A DNA stretch of 64,000 bases from a virus, in IMG/VR virus record IMGVR_UViG_3300043775_002158, positions 41,375 to 105,374 of that record; one strand, written 5' to 3'. The notes below the pieces were generated by a model. That model did no database searches and was not told the DNA's origin. It was given only the letters and a program-made list of their open reading frames with translations. Positions within the stretch are counted from its first letter, which is position 1. Each line of letters starts with the position of its first letter. Positions 6,826-16,000 of this stretch are shown here, piece by piece. The translations under genes were made by a program, and so were the position numbers.

Positions 6826-7087
6826 GTGTTTGATTCCAACCCAACTTAAGTTGCACCATCCGTGTCATGCACTGGTTAACAAAGTCCTCGTTGAGTTAGT
6901 TTCAAAAAGTTACAGGTTTTTCGTACCATCTATGTACATCATAACAGACATAGTCTGTGGTTACTTTTCGCTTAATGGTTAATTACTCCAACTTATAGTA
7001 ACTCTACTCTCACCGTTCTACATCTAGATTCAAACGGATAGTTGAGATTCATAGACAGTGGGGTCACACCACCGTCGTCACCTGTTG
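6826..7087 (-). other. 262-nt gene-free spacer between tRNA-Thr and tRNA-Asn
   Basis: No tRNA or gene found. Hairpins seen include CCGTT/AACGG, CAGAC-TAT-GTCTG and the palindrome AACTTAAGTT. Likely a folded part of the primary tRNA transcript; no known RNA family is recognised. Confidence 0.3.
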
Positions 7088-7160
7088 AGCCCAAACTCAG
7101 ACTCGAACTGAGGACCTAATCATTACAAATGACTTGCTCTACCAACTGAGCTATCCGGGC
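7088..7160 (-). tRNA. tRNA-Thr(TGT)
   Basis: Acceptor GCCCGGA/TTTGGGC, D arm AGCTCAGTTGGTAGAGC, anticodon stem AGTCA/TGATT with loop TTTGTAA (anticodon TGT), T arm CTCAG-TTCGAGT-CTGAG, discriminator T. First tRNA behind the cluster promoter. Confidence 0.92.
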
Positions 7161-7200
7161 TTATTTTCTACCATTTTATGTCAAAGAACCACTTATTTTA

Positions 7201-7231
7201 CAAAGGTAATAAATATATATGAATATACAAA
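7201..7231 (-). promoter_or_regulatory. host-type promoter of the tRNA cluster
   Basis: Minus-strand TTTG (7231-7228), 19-nt spacer, TACCTTTG (7208-7201), about 40 nt before tRNA-Thr. Matches the Bacteroidota TTTG-N19-TAnnTTTG consensus. Confidence 0.7.
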
Positions 7232-7282
7232 ATTATCTTAAAAATATTTTATAATCAATTATGAATCAATGTGATAAGAACT

Positions 7283-7291
7283 GATATTTAT
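7283..7291 (+). promoter_or_regulatory. late-type promoter motif GATATTTAT
   Basis: Ends 4 nt before the ATG at 7296 and starts the long plus-strand envelope operon. Confidence 0.55.
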
Positions 7292-7295
7292 CAAT

Positions 7296-7811
7296 ATGAC
7301 AAAAATAAAAGGACTCTCTCTCCTTTTATGTACTTTGTTCTTGGCATTCTCTTCATTTGCTCAGGACACACAAAAAGTGTACATATCTGGCGTTGAGAAC
7401 AAAATTAAAATCGGACGTATGACGTCTAACCGAAACTTAGCTTTCGGAGTTAAAAACATTTTTGAAGAAATTTTACAGGATAAGGACTTCACAATCGTAG
7501 AGGTACGTAGTGAGGCTGACGTTTTATTAAACGTTGATTTATTATTTTTTGACGTTAATAAAACTAAAAGAAACGTTTCAGTATTCCATTCTAATGTTGA
7601 AGAAACATTGGTAATAATGAAAGGTACTATTACCGACAAATCAGGAAAAAAATTAAAAGAGGTGGTGGCCGAAGAATCAAGTTCAGAAATTTCTACATCA
7701 ACGTTAATCACTGACGAAGGAAGTGGACAAATAAACCAACAAGCATTGTCTTCCGCAATTAAGAAGACATGTGTTTTACTTGTAGATAAAATATTTTTAA
7801 ATAAGAAATGA
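7296..7811 (+). CDS. secreted protein, possibly CsgG/LPP20-like fold
   Basis: 171 residues with a classic Bacteroidota signal peptide (hydrophobic core then SFAQ, cleavage near residue 22). The mature part alternates strands and helices: ISGVENKIKIG, a helix with FEEIL, DFTIVEV, then ADVLLNVDLLFFDV, as in periplasmic components that sense or assemble outer-membrane pores. Similarity to CsgG-type folds is structural impression only. First gene of the operon; ATGA overlap with the next gene means coupled translation. Confidence 0.65.
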   Translation: MTKIKGLSLLLCTLFLAFSSFAQDTQKVYISGVENKIKIGRMTSNRNLAFGVKNIFEEILQDKDFTIVEVRSEADVLLNVDLLFFDVNKTKRNVSVFHSNVEETLVIMKGTITDKSGKKLKEVVAEESSSEISTSTLITDEGSGQINQQALSSAIKKTCVLLVDKIFLNKK

Positions 7812-9457
7812 AAAAACTAACATTATTAATGGGATTATTTTTATTAATGTCCCTATCATCATTTGCCCAATTAACAATTAACCAATCTATAACTCCAACT
7901 ACAGGTTTAAAAGTGGGAGATACATTAACGGTTAAATATACAATTAATAGAGGGGCAACAACACCTCGTTATTTTTGGTTAAGATACTCTTTTAATAATA
8001 AAGCATTGTCAATGGTGTCAAATAGTACCACTTTTACACAAGGCAGTTCAACACAAACATTTTATACAGGTTGGGATAATTACAAATTTACACCGGCAGC
8101 AAATATTGTGGATACACAATTATATGCACAATATCAAGTTACACCTTGGGGATATGAGGTAAATTCTGATTGGAATGTTGGACAATTAACAATTCAAAGA
8201 GCCGACGCTTCAATTAATGGTGACATTGCCACACAAAAATTTGTATTAAAAGACCAAAACACATATAATAATATTCATAAATTAGATTTGGCATATTCAA
8301 TTAATGCAACAGATGAGTATATTTCACCAATTACAAGAAGTTCAACAAACATATCTTTAACCAATGTGGTAGGTAACACATCTCAATTCAAAGTTAGAGT
8401 ATTATTTCCACAAGGATATACAATTTCCGACCACAATGTTCAATTGATGAGATTAAAAACAGATGGTAGTGGTGATATTGATTGGTCACAACAACCAATC
8501 GCACAAAAAGCATTGGATGCAAGTGGTGAGGTAATATTCACATCGGGTGTTAAAGTCGGTGATAGTGTTGGTGTATTTGTATCTCCCGCTTCCCAAAAGA
8601 CTTGGATGAACAACGTAATCACAGTTTCAGATGCATATAAAGCATTCTTAGGACACTCTCAAACTGATATTAGTGGAACGGCAAACTTCTTTACAAGACC
8701 TGTTTTAGAAAGAAAAATAGGTAATGTAACAAAAAACGATATGACATTTAACGAATCTGACTCATATAATTTATTTGCACACGTAATTGGACAAGATGTA
8801 TCGGTAAACGCATTTATCCCAACATCAACTTCAACTTCTTGGAGATGGCATAGTGGTTTATTGAATCAAAGTTGGTTAGATGGTGTTACTAAGAATAGAG
8901 TATACATTACGGCTCCATCACAAACTGTTGATGCAGTATTTGCGTGGGGTGGTGATTTAAACTGGTCACACTCATCTCATCCTGACACAATTGCAACTAA
9001 AATTACACAAGGTAATTTCACAAACTCAATAAACGATAACAAATATCAATCATTCTCAGTAAAGTCGATGTCATATACTCAACCTACATTTGAAAAGGTA
9101 ACTTTAGGAATTAACTCTACTTTGGAAAATGGTAAAGTTGTATTAACTACTACATTGACAAAAGAAGGATTGGCAGGTTTACAAGTTATAATGAATTATG
9201 ACGAAAGTAGATTGACGTTGGATAATGTAATATTTGATGCGGGAAGTACGATTACAAACTTCTCAACTCATAAAGATGGTAGATTGACATTTGGATCTAT
9301 TGATCAATTAAAAACATCAAGAATTAAAGTAGGAACACCGTATAAATTAATTTTCACTCCTAAAGTTCAATTAACAAATACTGCCGGTTTATTCTTCTTT
9401 GTATTGGCGGATGCGGTTGATGGATTGGGTAAGAAAGTTGATTTGACAATAGAATAA
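7808..9457 (+). CDS. secreted cohesin/dockerin-like modular protein
   Basis: 549 residues, signal peptide ending SSFAQ near residue 21. N-terminal beta-sandwich region, then a segment beginning VTVSDAYKAF, a GDLNWSHSSHP motif and a C-terminal beta-sandwich (GLQVIMNYDESRLTLDNV) resembling cohesin. The next gene carries the same C-terminal arrangement, so they are paralogues. Cohesin-like domains bind partners or calcium on cell surfaces; an exported adhesin or outer-membrane-associated scaffold is inferred. It is unusual for a phage to export such a protein. Confidence 0.7.
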   Translation: MKKLTLLMGLFLLMSLSSFAQLTINQSITPTTGLKVGDTLTVKYTINRGATTPRYFWLRYSFNNKALSMVSNSTTFTQGSSTQTFYTGWDNYKFTPAANIVDTQLYAQYQVTPWGYEVNSDWNVGQLTIQRADASINGDIATQKFVLKDQNTYNNIHKLDLAYSINATDEYISPITRSSTNISLTNVVGNTSQFKVRVLFPQGYTISDHNVQLMRLKTDGSGDIDWSQQPIAQKALDASGEVIFTSGVKVGDSVGVFVSPASQKTWMNNVITVSDAYKAFLGHSQTDISGTANFFTRPVLERKIGNVTKNDMTFNESDSYNLFAHVIGQDVSVNAFIPTSTSTSWRWHSGLLNQSWLDGVTKNRVYITAPSQTVDAVFAWGGDLNWSHSSHPDTIATKITQGNFTNSINDNKYQSFSVKSMSYTQPTFEKVTLGINSTLENGKVVLTTTLTKEGLAGLQVIMNYDESRLTLDNVIFDAGSTITNFSTHKDGRLTFGSIDQLKTSRIKVGTPYKLIFTPKVQLTNTAGLFFFVLADAVDGLGKKVDLTIE

Positions 9458-9460
9458 TTT

Positions 9461-12049
9461 ATGAAGAAACTATTAGTAGTATTATTTTTATTTATATCAT
9501 TTTTAGGGTTTGGTCAGTCGGTTTTGGCACCAGACCCTAAGTCATTTATTGTTAATACCACAGGACAAGATGCAAGTGGGTTTGAGTTAACTGGATTTAA
9601 TTCAACCGCAACTTTATTAGCATCGGTGAGTTTAGTATCACCACCAGCAGGAACAACATTCTATTTAAACACTTACACAGGTCTAACCGCAGCAAGTGGT
9701 TTCAATATGATTGGTAATAAAACTAAATTGGTGTTTACCGGAACAATGGCAAATATCAATACGGCATTGGCATCATTAAAAATTAACACAGGTTCTATTT
9801 CGGGTGATATTGTCATATCAGTCGCAGCAACTATAAATCCAACTGGTTTCTTTTACAATGGAACAAACGGACACTTTTATAGACCAATATCAACAGGAAC
9901 AAGCTATACGGGTGCAAGAGCAGCGGCATTAAATACTACATTTAAAGGACAGACTGGATATTTAGTAACAATAACTTCGGCAGATGAAGATGCGTTTGTA
10001 TTTAATAATGTACCACAAACAAACATTTGGTTTGCACTAACGGATGAAGAAACAGAAGGCCAATGGAAAATTGATGCTGGTCCTGAAAAGGGAACTTTAA
10101 TCAAAACATCAAACGGACAAACTGCGGGTAATATACAAGGACAGTACAATAACTGGGCACCTGGTGAACCAAACAATAGTGGTAACGAAGATTATGCGGT
10201 AACAAAATGGAACGGTTCTCAATGGAATGATTTACCGAATGGATTTAGTTGCCCTTATGTAATTGAATATGGAACTTGGACCAATCCTGATGATGCAACA
10301 TTTACCGAATTTTATACTAACAGTGTAGTTCATTCAAACGGAGAAACAATAAAAGCATTATTCAATTTTACATTTGGTGGAGCAACTGATAAAAGTAAAT
10401 TTTCAGCAAGATTATTTAATAGAAGCGATGCGACATCAACATGGGTAGCCGGTGGTTCTTATAAATCATTAAGTGGATTGGGTAAAGTATATCTTTCAAA
10501 TCAAATAGATACTGCAAAGATATTTTCAACCGCAATTCAATTAACGCCGGGTACAAATGATATGACACAATTTAGTTCTGCTGATATTGGTAAGGTCTAT
10601 AAACTAACAACAACTGGAGCAAGTGGTGGTGGATGGGGAACGGACATTTATACAAGTGACTCTTATATACCCGCTATGGCAGTTCACGCAGGAGTTTTAA
10701 CAATCGGACAAACAAAAGAAATTTATATTAAAATAGTTGAGGGAAAAAGTAGTTATTTAGGTTCAACCCGTAATGGAATCACAACGTCAGAATGGGGTGG
10801 ATGGGGATTGAGTTATCAATTTGTATCTCAACCATCTTCATACAAGGCAATATCATCACCTGGCCAAGTTGAATGGTGTGTGATATATGACTACGATGCA
10901 TCAAATCAAAGATATAGAGTTGGGATTGATAAGAGAGAATTTGATGGAACCAACGTATCACCAAATAATGTATCATCACTAAAATTATTTGATTTGTGGG
11001 ATGGAAATGTAACATTTGATAGTGAAGACATATATTGGGCAAATTATTGGATTAATACACCAACCCAATTTAATTTTACGGGTTCATCATTTTCATCATT
11101 TATAAGACAAGGCAATGGATTTTACGGAGTAAGTAGTGAGTTTACCTTTTCACAATTAGGTACATACAAACAACACAAAATGGAATTAAATGAATATGAT
11201 AATGTACAATTAAAAACATTATATAATAACATTGTAACAGTATCGGATGTTTATTTGGCATTTAAGGAATTATCTAATAAGGGTTTATTTGGTAATCAAA
11301 GTGGTAATGAATTTGGATATGGTATTCAATATATAAATGCAGATGTGGATGATAATGGTGTATTCAATGAAGTGGATACATATAAATTATTACAAAATTT
11401 AACGGGTGTAAATGATTTAGTTAGCAGTTATACTTTGGATAATACTATAAAAGTAATTCCAGACTCAATCTATAATTTAATTGGTAAATCAACATGGAGT
11501 TCATTTACATCATACAAAGGTAAATCATATTCATTTAGTTTATTGGATAATGTGTTGAATTACAATTACAATTTATCTGTGAGTTGGAAAGGTGATGTGA
11601 ATTTATCACATTCAGCAACACCTCCTTCAAATGGTATAACAACAATGTCGGTTAGAACATCAATGAGTACACCGATATCAAACGAAATAAATTCATCAAT
11701 TATGTCCGAAATTGTGGGAGATAGTGTTTATGTATATATTACAATAGACCCATTACAACAAGAATTGGTGGGGACACAGTTTAAGTTAAATTACGATAAT
11801 GATTTATTAAAGTTTAATAATGTAATATATAAAACAAAAGGATTACCAACTAACTATGCGACGGACAAAGGGAATTATATTAATTTAGGTTCTCTAATAA
11901 CGGATGGTGGAACTTTAGATAATACCACTGAATATAAATTATCATTTACAACAAAAACAAAGTTGGAGAATATATTCGGTTTAATTTCGGTTGGGTTAAT
12001 GGATGCAGTAAACAAAAGTGGTAGAACATTAAAAGTAATAATGAAATAA
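9461..12049 (+). CDS. secreted C-type lectin and cohesin/dockerin-like protein
   Basis: 862 residues with signal peptide (GFGQS near 20). Residues about 130-272 form a C-type lectin domain with the calcium- and sugar-binding EPN (236-238) and WND (255-257) motifs. A middle beta region follows, then VTVSDVYLAF, a dockerin-like calcium loop (ADVDDNGVFNEVD), GDVNLSHS and a cohesin-like C-terminal domain shared with the preceding protein. EPN predicts mannose-type specificity in animal lectins. A surface glycan-binding role is inferred. Confidence 0.8.
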   Translation: MKKLLVVLFLFISFLGFGQSVLAPDPKSFIVNTTGQDASGFELTGFNSTATLLASVSLVSPPAGTTFYLNTYTGLTAASGFNMIGNKTKLVFTGTMANINTALASLKINTGSISGDIVISVAATINPTGFFYNGTNGHFYRPISTGTSYTGARAAALNTTFKGQTGYLVTITSADEDAFVFNNVPQTNIWFALTDEETEGQWKIDAGPEKGTLIKTSNGQTAGNIQGQYNNWAPGEPNNSGNEDYAVTKWNGSQWNDLPNGFSCPYVIEYGTWTNPDDATFTEFYTNSVVHSNGETIKALFNFTFGGATDKSKFSARLFNRSDATSTWVAGGSYKSLSGLGKVYLSNQIDTAKIFSTAIQLTPGTNDMTQFSSADIGKVYKLTTTGASGGGWGTDIYTSDSYIPAMAVHAGVLTIGQTKEIYIKIVEGKSSYLGSTRNGITTSEWGGWGLSYQFVSQPSSYKAISSPGQVEWCVIYDYDASNQRYRVGIDKREFDGTNVSPNNVSSLKLFDLWDGNVTFDSEDIYWANYWINTPTQFNFTGSSFSSFIRQGNGFYGVSSEFTFSQLGTYKQHKMELNEYDNVQLKTLYNNIVTVSDVYLAFKELSNKGLFGNQSGNEFGYGIQYINADVDDNGVFNEVDTYKLLQNLTGVNDLVSSYTLDNTIKVIPDSIYNLIGKSTWSSFTSYKGKSYSFSLLDNVLNYNYNLSVSWKGDVNLSHSATPPSNGITTMSVRTSMSTPISNEINSSIMSEIVGDSVYVYITIDPLQQELVGTQFKLNYDNDLLKFNNVIYKTKGLPTNYATDKGNYINLGSLITDGGTLDNTTEYKLSFTTKTKLENIFGLISVGLMDAVNKSGRTLKVIMK

Positions 12050-12072
12050 AAACAAATTAAAAAACAAAAATT

Positions 12073-12756
12073 ATGGCAGACAGAAACGGAGACGGAGTTG
12101 TTTATCATCGCTCAGATTGTGGTGATAATTATGTAAGATGGTATGGGTTCGGTGGAGATGGACCTTGTTCGGCGTGTGATACGTGGGGACTTACCAATAA
12201 AGCAATAAGATATATTCATGACCACCCTGAAATAAATCATAGACTTGAAGATGTGGTAGGTAGAGAGTGGGATGAAGAGGTTATGCCAGTATTAACAGAG
12301 GTTTATGAAGAAGTAAAAGAAGGTGTAATAGACGCATATAATTGGGTGGACGCAAACGCTTGTAATATAGCTGTAACAGCAGCAATCTCGGCGGGAGTTG
12401 TTTACGCATTCACACCAGAACCGGCAAACCCAACAGCGGTGGCAACATCAACTACTTTATCGGCAATGGCATCAACTATTACTAATATGGCAGTTAAAGT
12501 TGCGGTAGTAGGAGAAATGAGTGAAATTATAACAAATGGATTTTTACTAATACCATTTGTAAGTGATAGTATTGACCACACTCTATTATACAATATAATT
12601 TCAAATTGTTTAGCTAAAAGTTTAGATTCTGCGGAGTTATGGGCAACACCAGCCGGTGTTGGTATTGCGATTGGAGCAGCAATTGCACCTGTTATTGCGG
12701 ATTTGATATGTAAAAAAACTTGTCCTGAAGGATTTACTAAAGCATTTGGTGCGTAA
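12073..12756 (+). CDS. unknown protein with hydrophobic C-terminal half
   Basis: 227 residues, no signal peptide. The N-terminus is Gly/Asp-rich with a CSAC motif and further cysteines, perhaps metal-binding. Residues from about 95 contain long hydrophobic stretches (AVTAAISAGVVYAF, VGIAIGAAIAPVIADLI) that could insert in membranes, and the end has another Cys pair. It overlaps the next gene by TAATG. It could be a membrane-active effector or holin-like component; no family is recognised. Confidence 0.6.
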   Translation: MADRNGDGVVYHRSDCGDNYVRWYGFGGDGPCSACDTWGLTNKAIRYIHDHPEINHRLEDVVGREWDEEVMPVLTEVYEEVKEGVIDAYNWVDANACNIAVTAAISAGVVYAFTPEPANPTAVATSTTLSAMASTITNMAVKVAVVGEMSEIITNGFLLIPFVSDSIDHTLLYNIISNCLAKSLDSAELWATPAGVGIAIGAAIAPVIADLICKKTCPEGFTKAFGA

Positions 12757-13649
12757 TGAAAAAACTAATAACCATATTATTTTTACTTTGTGTAAGTTTT
12801 GTTACAAATGCACAAATACAAAAACCAGATACGTTACAACTATCGGCAAAAGAACTATTTGGAGAAAGTGATGATTGGAACGATGTGGGTATATTACAAT
12901 CCTATGTTAATTTTTCAAAAGATGTCCTATCATCATCAAACCTTTCAATTGGTGTAATTGGAAAACAAGTATCTACAACTCTTAATTTGGGATATAATAA
13001 ATCATCATTGAATGGGAAGTGGGGACACTCATTTGCAGCATCAATAAACCCTATTTGGAATTATTATGGTGTAGGGTATGGTCTTAGTAGAAATACCGAA
13101 AAGAGAACAACTACAATACAAACATTTTATTCTACGGACTTTGATTTCCAAAAAGATATTAACTTATCATTTATTGATGTATTCAGAACAAAAAAATGGG
13201 GAACATTCGGTTATAGTTTAACAGCATCAAAATCATTTTGGGGAACTTATCAGGGTGAGTGGGAAGGGAAATATACGGTTGATGAAAATGGTGATTTTAA
13301 AGATTTAATATATCCAATGATACCGGCATCAAGTGAAATAAGTTATAGAGGTATGATGATGTACACTTATACATTGAAAACAAAGAGAGTAAACATCTCA
13401 CCACAAATATTTGCAATGAGTGATGTATATAAAGTATTTAAAGATGGAACTGAATCAGATTTGGCATATGTAGATGATTTCAATTTGGACTTATATTATG
13501 GTACATCTATTGATTGGAAAATAACTAAAAGATTTGTATTGAATACCAATGTTAGATATAATACAACTTGGGATAAATTAAGTGAATCAGTCGGTTATAA
13601 AAAAAGTAACCCAATAATGTTTATGATAGGAACAAACTTTCAATTTTAA
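12756..13649 (+). CDS. outer-membrane beta-barrel-like protein
   Basis: 297 residues, signal peptide ending TNAQ. The mature part consists of alternating amphipathic strands rich in Tyr, Asn, Gly and aromatic girdles and ends in a terminal strand NPIMFMIGTNFQF with C-terminal Phe, the usual barrel-assembly signature. Its C-terminal third (ISPQIFAMSDV ... DWKITKRFVLNTNVRYN) is clearly related to the protein at 18733. An exported porin-like or receptor-modifying protein is inferred. Confidence 0.7.
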   Translation: MKKLITILFLLCVSFVTNAQIQKPDTLQLSAKELFGESDDWNDVGILQSYVNFSKDVLSSSNLSIGVIGKQVSTTLNLGYNKSSLNGKWGHSFAASINPIWNYYGVGYGLSRNTEKRTTTIQTFYSTDFDFQKDINLSFIDVFRTKKWGTFGYSLTASKSFWGTYQGEWEGKYTVDENGDFKDLIYPMIPASSEISYRGMMMYTYTLKTKRVNISPQIFAMSDVYKVFKDGTESDLAYVDDFNLDLYYGTSIDWKITKRFVLNTNVRYNTTWDKLSESVGYKKSNPIMFMIGTNFQF

Positions 13650-14023
13650 TGAGTAAAAAAGATTTAATATCATTCATAGTAATTTATTTATTAACCACAT
13701 TTGTAATATTATTTAGTGGTTGTAGAAAAACGCAGACTATTCCAACACCACCACCGATAAATAAAGAATTTTTTAATTCACCCGAAAACAACGTTAAAAA
13801 TGGGGATATTATTAATTTTAATTTAACTACAGTTGGTGTTTATACTTTGACAATGATTGATACGGTTCAAAATCAAGTTGTGACCAGAGAAAGATTTACG
13901 GGTAAAATTGGTTTAAACTCACTTAAAATATTTACAAAAACTTTACCGACAAAATACCTAAGTGTCGTTTTAAAGGATCAAAATAATCAACAGATAGGTA
14001 AAACAAGAATAATAATAAATTAA
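13649..14023 (+). CDS. lipoprotein with sorting-domain-like fold
   Basis: 124 residues. Lipobox FSGC at residues 22-25, mature start CRKTQTIPTPPP. The rest resembles the beta-sandwich of type IX secretion sorting domains (VYTLTMIDTVQNQ ... GLNSLKIFTKTLP) but lacks a typical C-terminal Lys-rich signal. It is a clear paralogue of the next gene. Start overlaps the previous stop by one base (TAATG). Confidence 0.7.
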   Translation: MSKKDLISFIVIYLLTTFVILFSGCRKTQTIPTPPPINKEFFNSPENNVKNGDIINFNLTTVGVYTLTMIDTVQNQVVTRERFTGKIGLNSLKIFTKTLPTKYLSVVLKDQNNQQIGKTRIIIN

Positions 14024-14036
14024 AAAATAACAAAAA

Positions 14037-14405
14037 ATGAAAAAAGTATCTCTCGTACTCTTCGGTTTGATTCTACTTGCTGGATGTAGAAAATCAGATT
14101 TTCCAACGCCACCTCAATCAGTTAGCGACGATTTAAAAATTGCTAGTTTATCAGGATTAAAATTACAAACTGCATTTGTAACAAGTGAAGTTTCAATGAA
14201 CATAAAAAGTGAGACATCTCAGACTGTAACTATCAGAATCTTTGATATTGCAAATAGAGTAGTGTCTAAATCAACAAGCGACGTAAAGTCAGGTGATAAT
14301 ATATTGAAGATATACACTTCATCATTACCGTCATCAGGTTATAGAATAGCAATTTACGATCGTGCCGGTAATATGTTAGGTATTACGGACTTTAATAAAA
14401 TTTAA
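14037..14405 (+). CDS. lipoprotein, paralogue of the preceding gene
   Basis: 122 residues. Lipobox LAGC at 14-17, mature start CRKSDFPTPP nearly identical in plan to the upstream lipoprotein, then a beta-sandwich (VTIRIFDIANRVVSKS, GDNILKIYTSSLP, GYRIAIYDRAGN) like type IX sorting domains. Probably a tandem duplication that has diverged. Likely anchored in the envelope; role unknown. Confidence 0.7.
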   Translation: MKKVSLVLFGLILLAGCRKSDFPTPPQSVSDDLKIASLSGLKLQTAFVTSEVSMNIKSETSQTVTIRIFDIANRVVSKSTSDVKSGDNILKIYTSSLPSSGYRIAIYDRAGNMLGITDFNKI

Positions 14406-14435
14406 GATAATTATAGTATATAAAAACACAAAATT

Positions 14436-14744
14436 ATGGCAGAAGAACAACAAGAACAATCAACCGGTGGTTCAATTAAGAATATACTTATCGGTTTAGT
14501 AAGTACCATCACATTAGGTGTGGGTGGTTGGTTTACAACAAAATTAACGGGTGGTGACGAAAAAGAAACTCCGGCACAACAAGCTGCACCTGTAATCAAC
14601 ATTACAAACTCTAATCAACAATCACAAGCTGCAGGAGGTAAGACTGTTATTATTAAAGAAAAGTCAACAACACCAGCACCGGCACCAAAACCAAAACCTA
14701 AAAAAGATGGTGACGAATTTAAAGAAGAGACACCAAAATGGTAG
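14436..14744 (+). CDS. small single-pass membrane protein with Pro/Lys tail
   Basis: 102 residues: short acidic/Gln N-terminus, one membrane helix (NILIGLVSTITLGVGGWF), then an Ala/Gln linker and a Pro-Ala-Lys tail (PAPAPKPKPKKDGDEF) fit to span periplasm or cytoplasm. It overlaps the 37-residue gene at its stop. In this position a lysis or envelope-spanning role is possible but unproved. Confidence 0.6.
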   Translation: MAEEQQEQSTGGSIKNILIGLVSTITLGVGGWFTTKLTGGDEKETPAQQAAPVINITNSNQQSQAAGGKTVIIKEKSTTPAPAPKPKPKKDGDEFKEETPKW

Positions 14745-14851
14745 GTTTGGGTTTAGAGGTTGAAACTGCAACCTTAATTTTTACGATTATAATAATTGGG
14801 ATGTCGATAAAGACATCCTTGGAATTGACAAAAAAAGAAAAAAATGGCTGA
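14738..14851 (+). CDS. 37-aa single-helix membrane peptide nested between two genes
   Basis: A short frame whose ATG overlaps the stop of the gene before it (ATGGTAG) and whose TGA overlaps the ATG of the next (ATGGCTGA). It encodes one membrane helix (TLIFTIIIIGMSI) and a basic end (LTKKEKNG). Double coupling, and the lack of any other use for these 93 intergenic bases, supports a real gene. Could be a small holin or regulator of its neighbours. Confidence 0.5.
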   Translation: MVGLGLEVETATLIFTIIIIGMSIKTSLELTKKEKNG

Positions 14852-15452
14852 TCAACAACCACCAAGTGGATTTAAAGAATTATTAGCAAATATGATGAAA
14901 CGTAGATGGTTCATCACTGCAATTGTATTAGGGGGATTTATGATAATCATAATGGGAATATTTGGGGCAATCCTAAATAAATCCGCTATTGAAGGAGAAT
15001 GGAAAGAACTTCTACTATTGTTATTGGGTGCATTTATCGGTAGTTACGGTAAAATAATCGACTATTGGTTTAGTGATACTGATAAGGATAAAATGTTAGT
15101 TCAGAAAATGGATGAAGAAGATGGTGTATCGTTGAGTAATACTAACGATGGTCCAAATACTCCAATCGTACCAATGTCAATAGCACCATTAGTGTTATCA
15201 GAATCAACCGAACAAATAACCGAACAATTAGTTGAAACACCAAAAGTAGAAAAGAAGGGTGTTGAAATCGATGAAGATGGTGACGGTGTTATGGATGGTT
15301 TAGATTTCGATGGTGATGGTAAAATCGATGAATATTTCGCACACAGACAATGTGAACACGTTTGGGGTGACTTAGACGGTGACGGAACAGAGGAGTGTTT
15401 GAAGTGTGGTAAAGTTAAGGATGAATACGCAGAAATGCATATGGAAGGATAA
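14844..15452 (+). CDS. membrane protein with calcium-loop repeats
   Basis: 202 residues. Two membrane helices near 23-42 (FITAIVLGGFMIIIMGIFGAI is split by charged ends) and 55-68 (LLLLLLGAFIGSYG), then an acidic soluble tail with three DxDxDG-type loops (DEDGDGVMDG, DFDGDGKIDE, DLDGDGTEE) like thrombospondin type 3 or dockerin calcium sites, and Cys/His residues (CEHVW ... CLKCG) suggesting a small zinc site. Function unknown. Confidence 0.65.
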   Translation: MADQQPPSGFKELLANMMKRRWFITAIVLGGFMIIIMGIFGAILNKSAIEGEWKELLLLLLGAFIGSYGKIIDYWFSDTDKDKMLVQKMDEEDGVSLSNTNDGPNTPIVPMSIAPLVLSESTEQITEQLVETPKVEKKGVEIDEDGDGVMDGLDFDGDGKIDEYFAHRQCEHVWGDLDGDGTEECLKCGKVKDEYAEMHMEG

Positions 15453-15481
15453 AATAAACAAAAGACAAAAAATAAAAAACT

Positions 15482-15730
15482 ATGAAATTTAAAGAATGGG
15501 CTATTGAACTCTTCAAAGACGAAAGAGGTTCAATTTCAGTAAAACCAGTTATTGCATTTGTAGGGGCGATGTTCCTATGTGTGACTATGATCTTAAATTC
15601 GTTCTCTCACGCGGATTTCGCCCCATCACCTGAATTGGTGAATGCGGTGATGATTATCACGGGAATTGGGATGGGTGCCGATACGATGGATAAATTCTCT
15701 CACAAAAAGAAAGAAGAAACAGAAGGTTAA
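15482..15730 (+). CDS. small two-helix membrane protein, holin-like
   Basis: 82 residues: an amphipathic start (MKFKEWAIELFKDERG), a membrane helix (VIAFVGAMFLCVTMIL), a short loop (APSPE) and a second helix (LVNAVMIITGIGMGA) with a charged C-terminus. The two-helix layout and size fit phage holins; a terminator follows directly. Assignment is by architecture only. Confidence 0.5.
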   Translation: MKFKEWAIELFKDERGSISVKPVIAFVGAMFLCVTMILNSFSHADFAPSPELVNAVMIITGIGMGADTMDKFSHKKKEETEG

Positions 15731-15734
15731 TATG

Positions 15735-15763
15735 AAGGAGGGTTTATCCCTCCTTTTTTTTTT
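15735..15763 (+). terminator. rho-independent terminator
   Basis: AAGGAGGG/CCCTCCTT stem (15735-15755) with 5-nt loop and a run of ten T. Confidence 0.9.
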
Positions 15764-15787
15764 CATATATTTATTAAAAATGAATTT

Positions 15788-15994
15788 ATGAAAAATTTAA
15801 GAGATATTTTAGCTTTAAGGTTTATTCAATTAGTATTTGTATGGGTAAGTTTTGCTCTAACATTTCAGGTGTTTATGATTATAACACATTTTACCAATCC
15901 TGAATTGAGTACAAAAATAGGTAATGAAATTATGTGGAAAATAGACGGTACATTTAAAAATGATCCTGATAATATTTGGTATGAAAAAAAATAA
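15788..15994 (+). CDS. small membrane protein, 68 aa
   Basis: One long hydrophobic helix (FIQLVFVWVSFALTFQVFMI) after a basic start, then a soluble tail. A CATATATTTATT sequence upstream resembles the late motif. It lies 6 nt before the lipase gene, so probably the two are expressed together. No family is recognised. Confidence 0.55.
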   Translation: MKNLRDILALRFIQLVFVWVSFALTFQVFMIITHFTNPELSTKIGNEIMWKIDGTFKNDPDNIWYEKK

Positions 15995-16000
15995 AACAAG

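Noticed and set aside
9461-12049. Diversity-generating retroelement target (C-type lectin fold)
   Set aside because: No reverse transcriptase, template repeat or adenine-rich variable repeat was found in the window.
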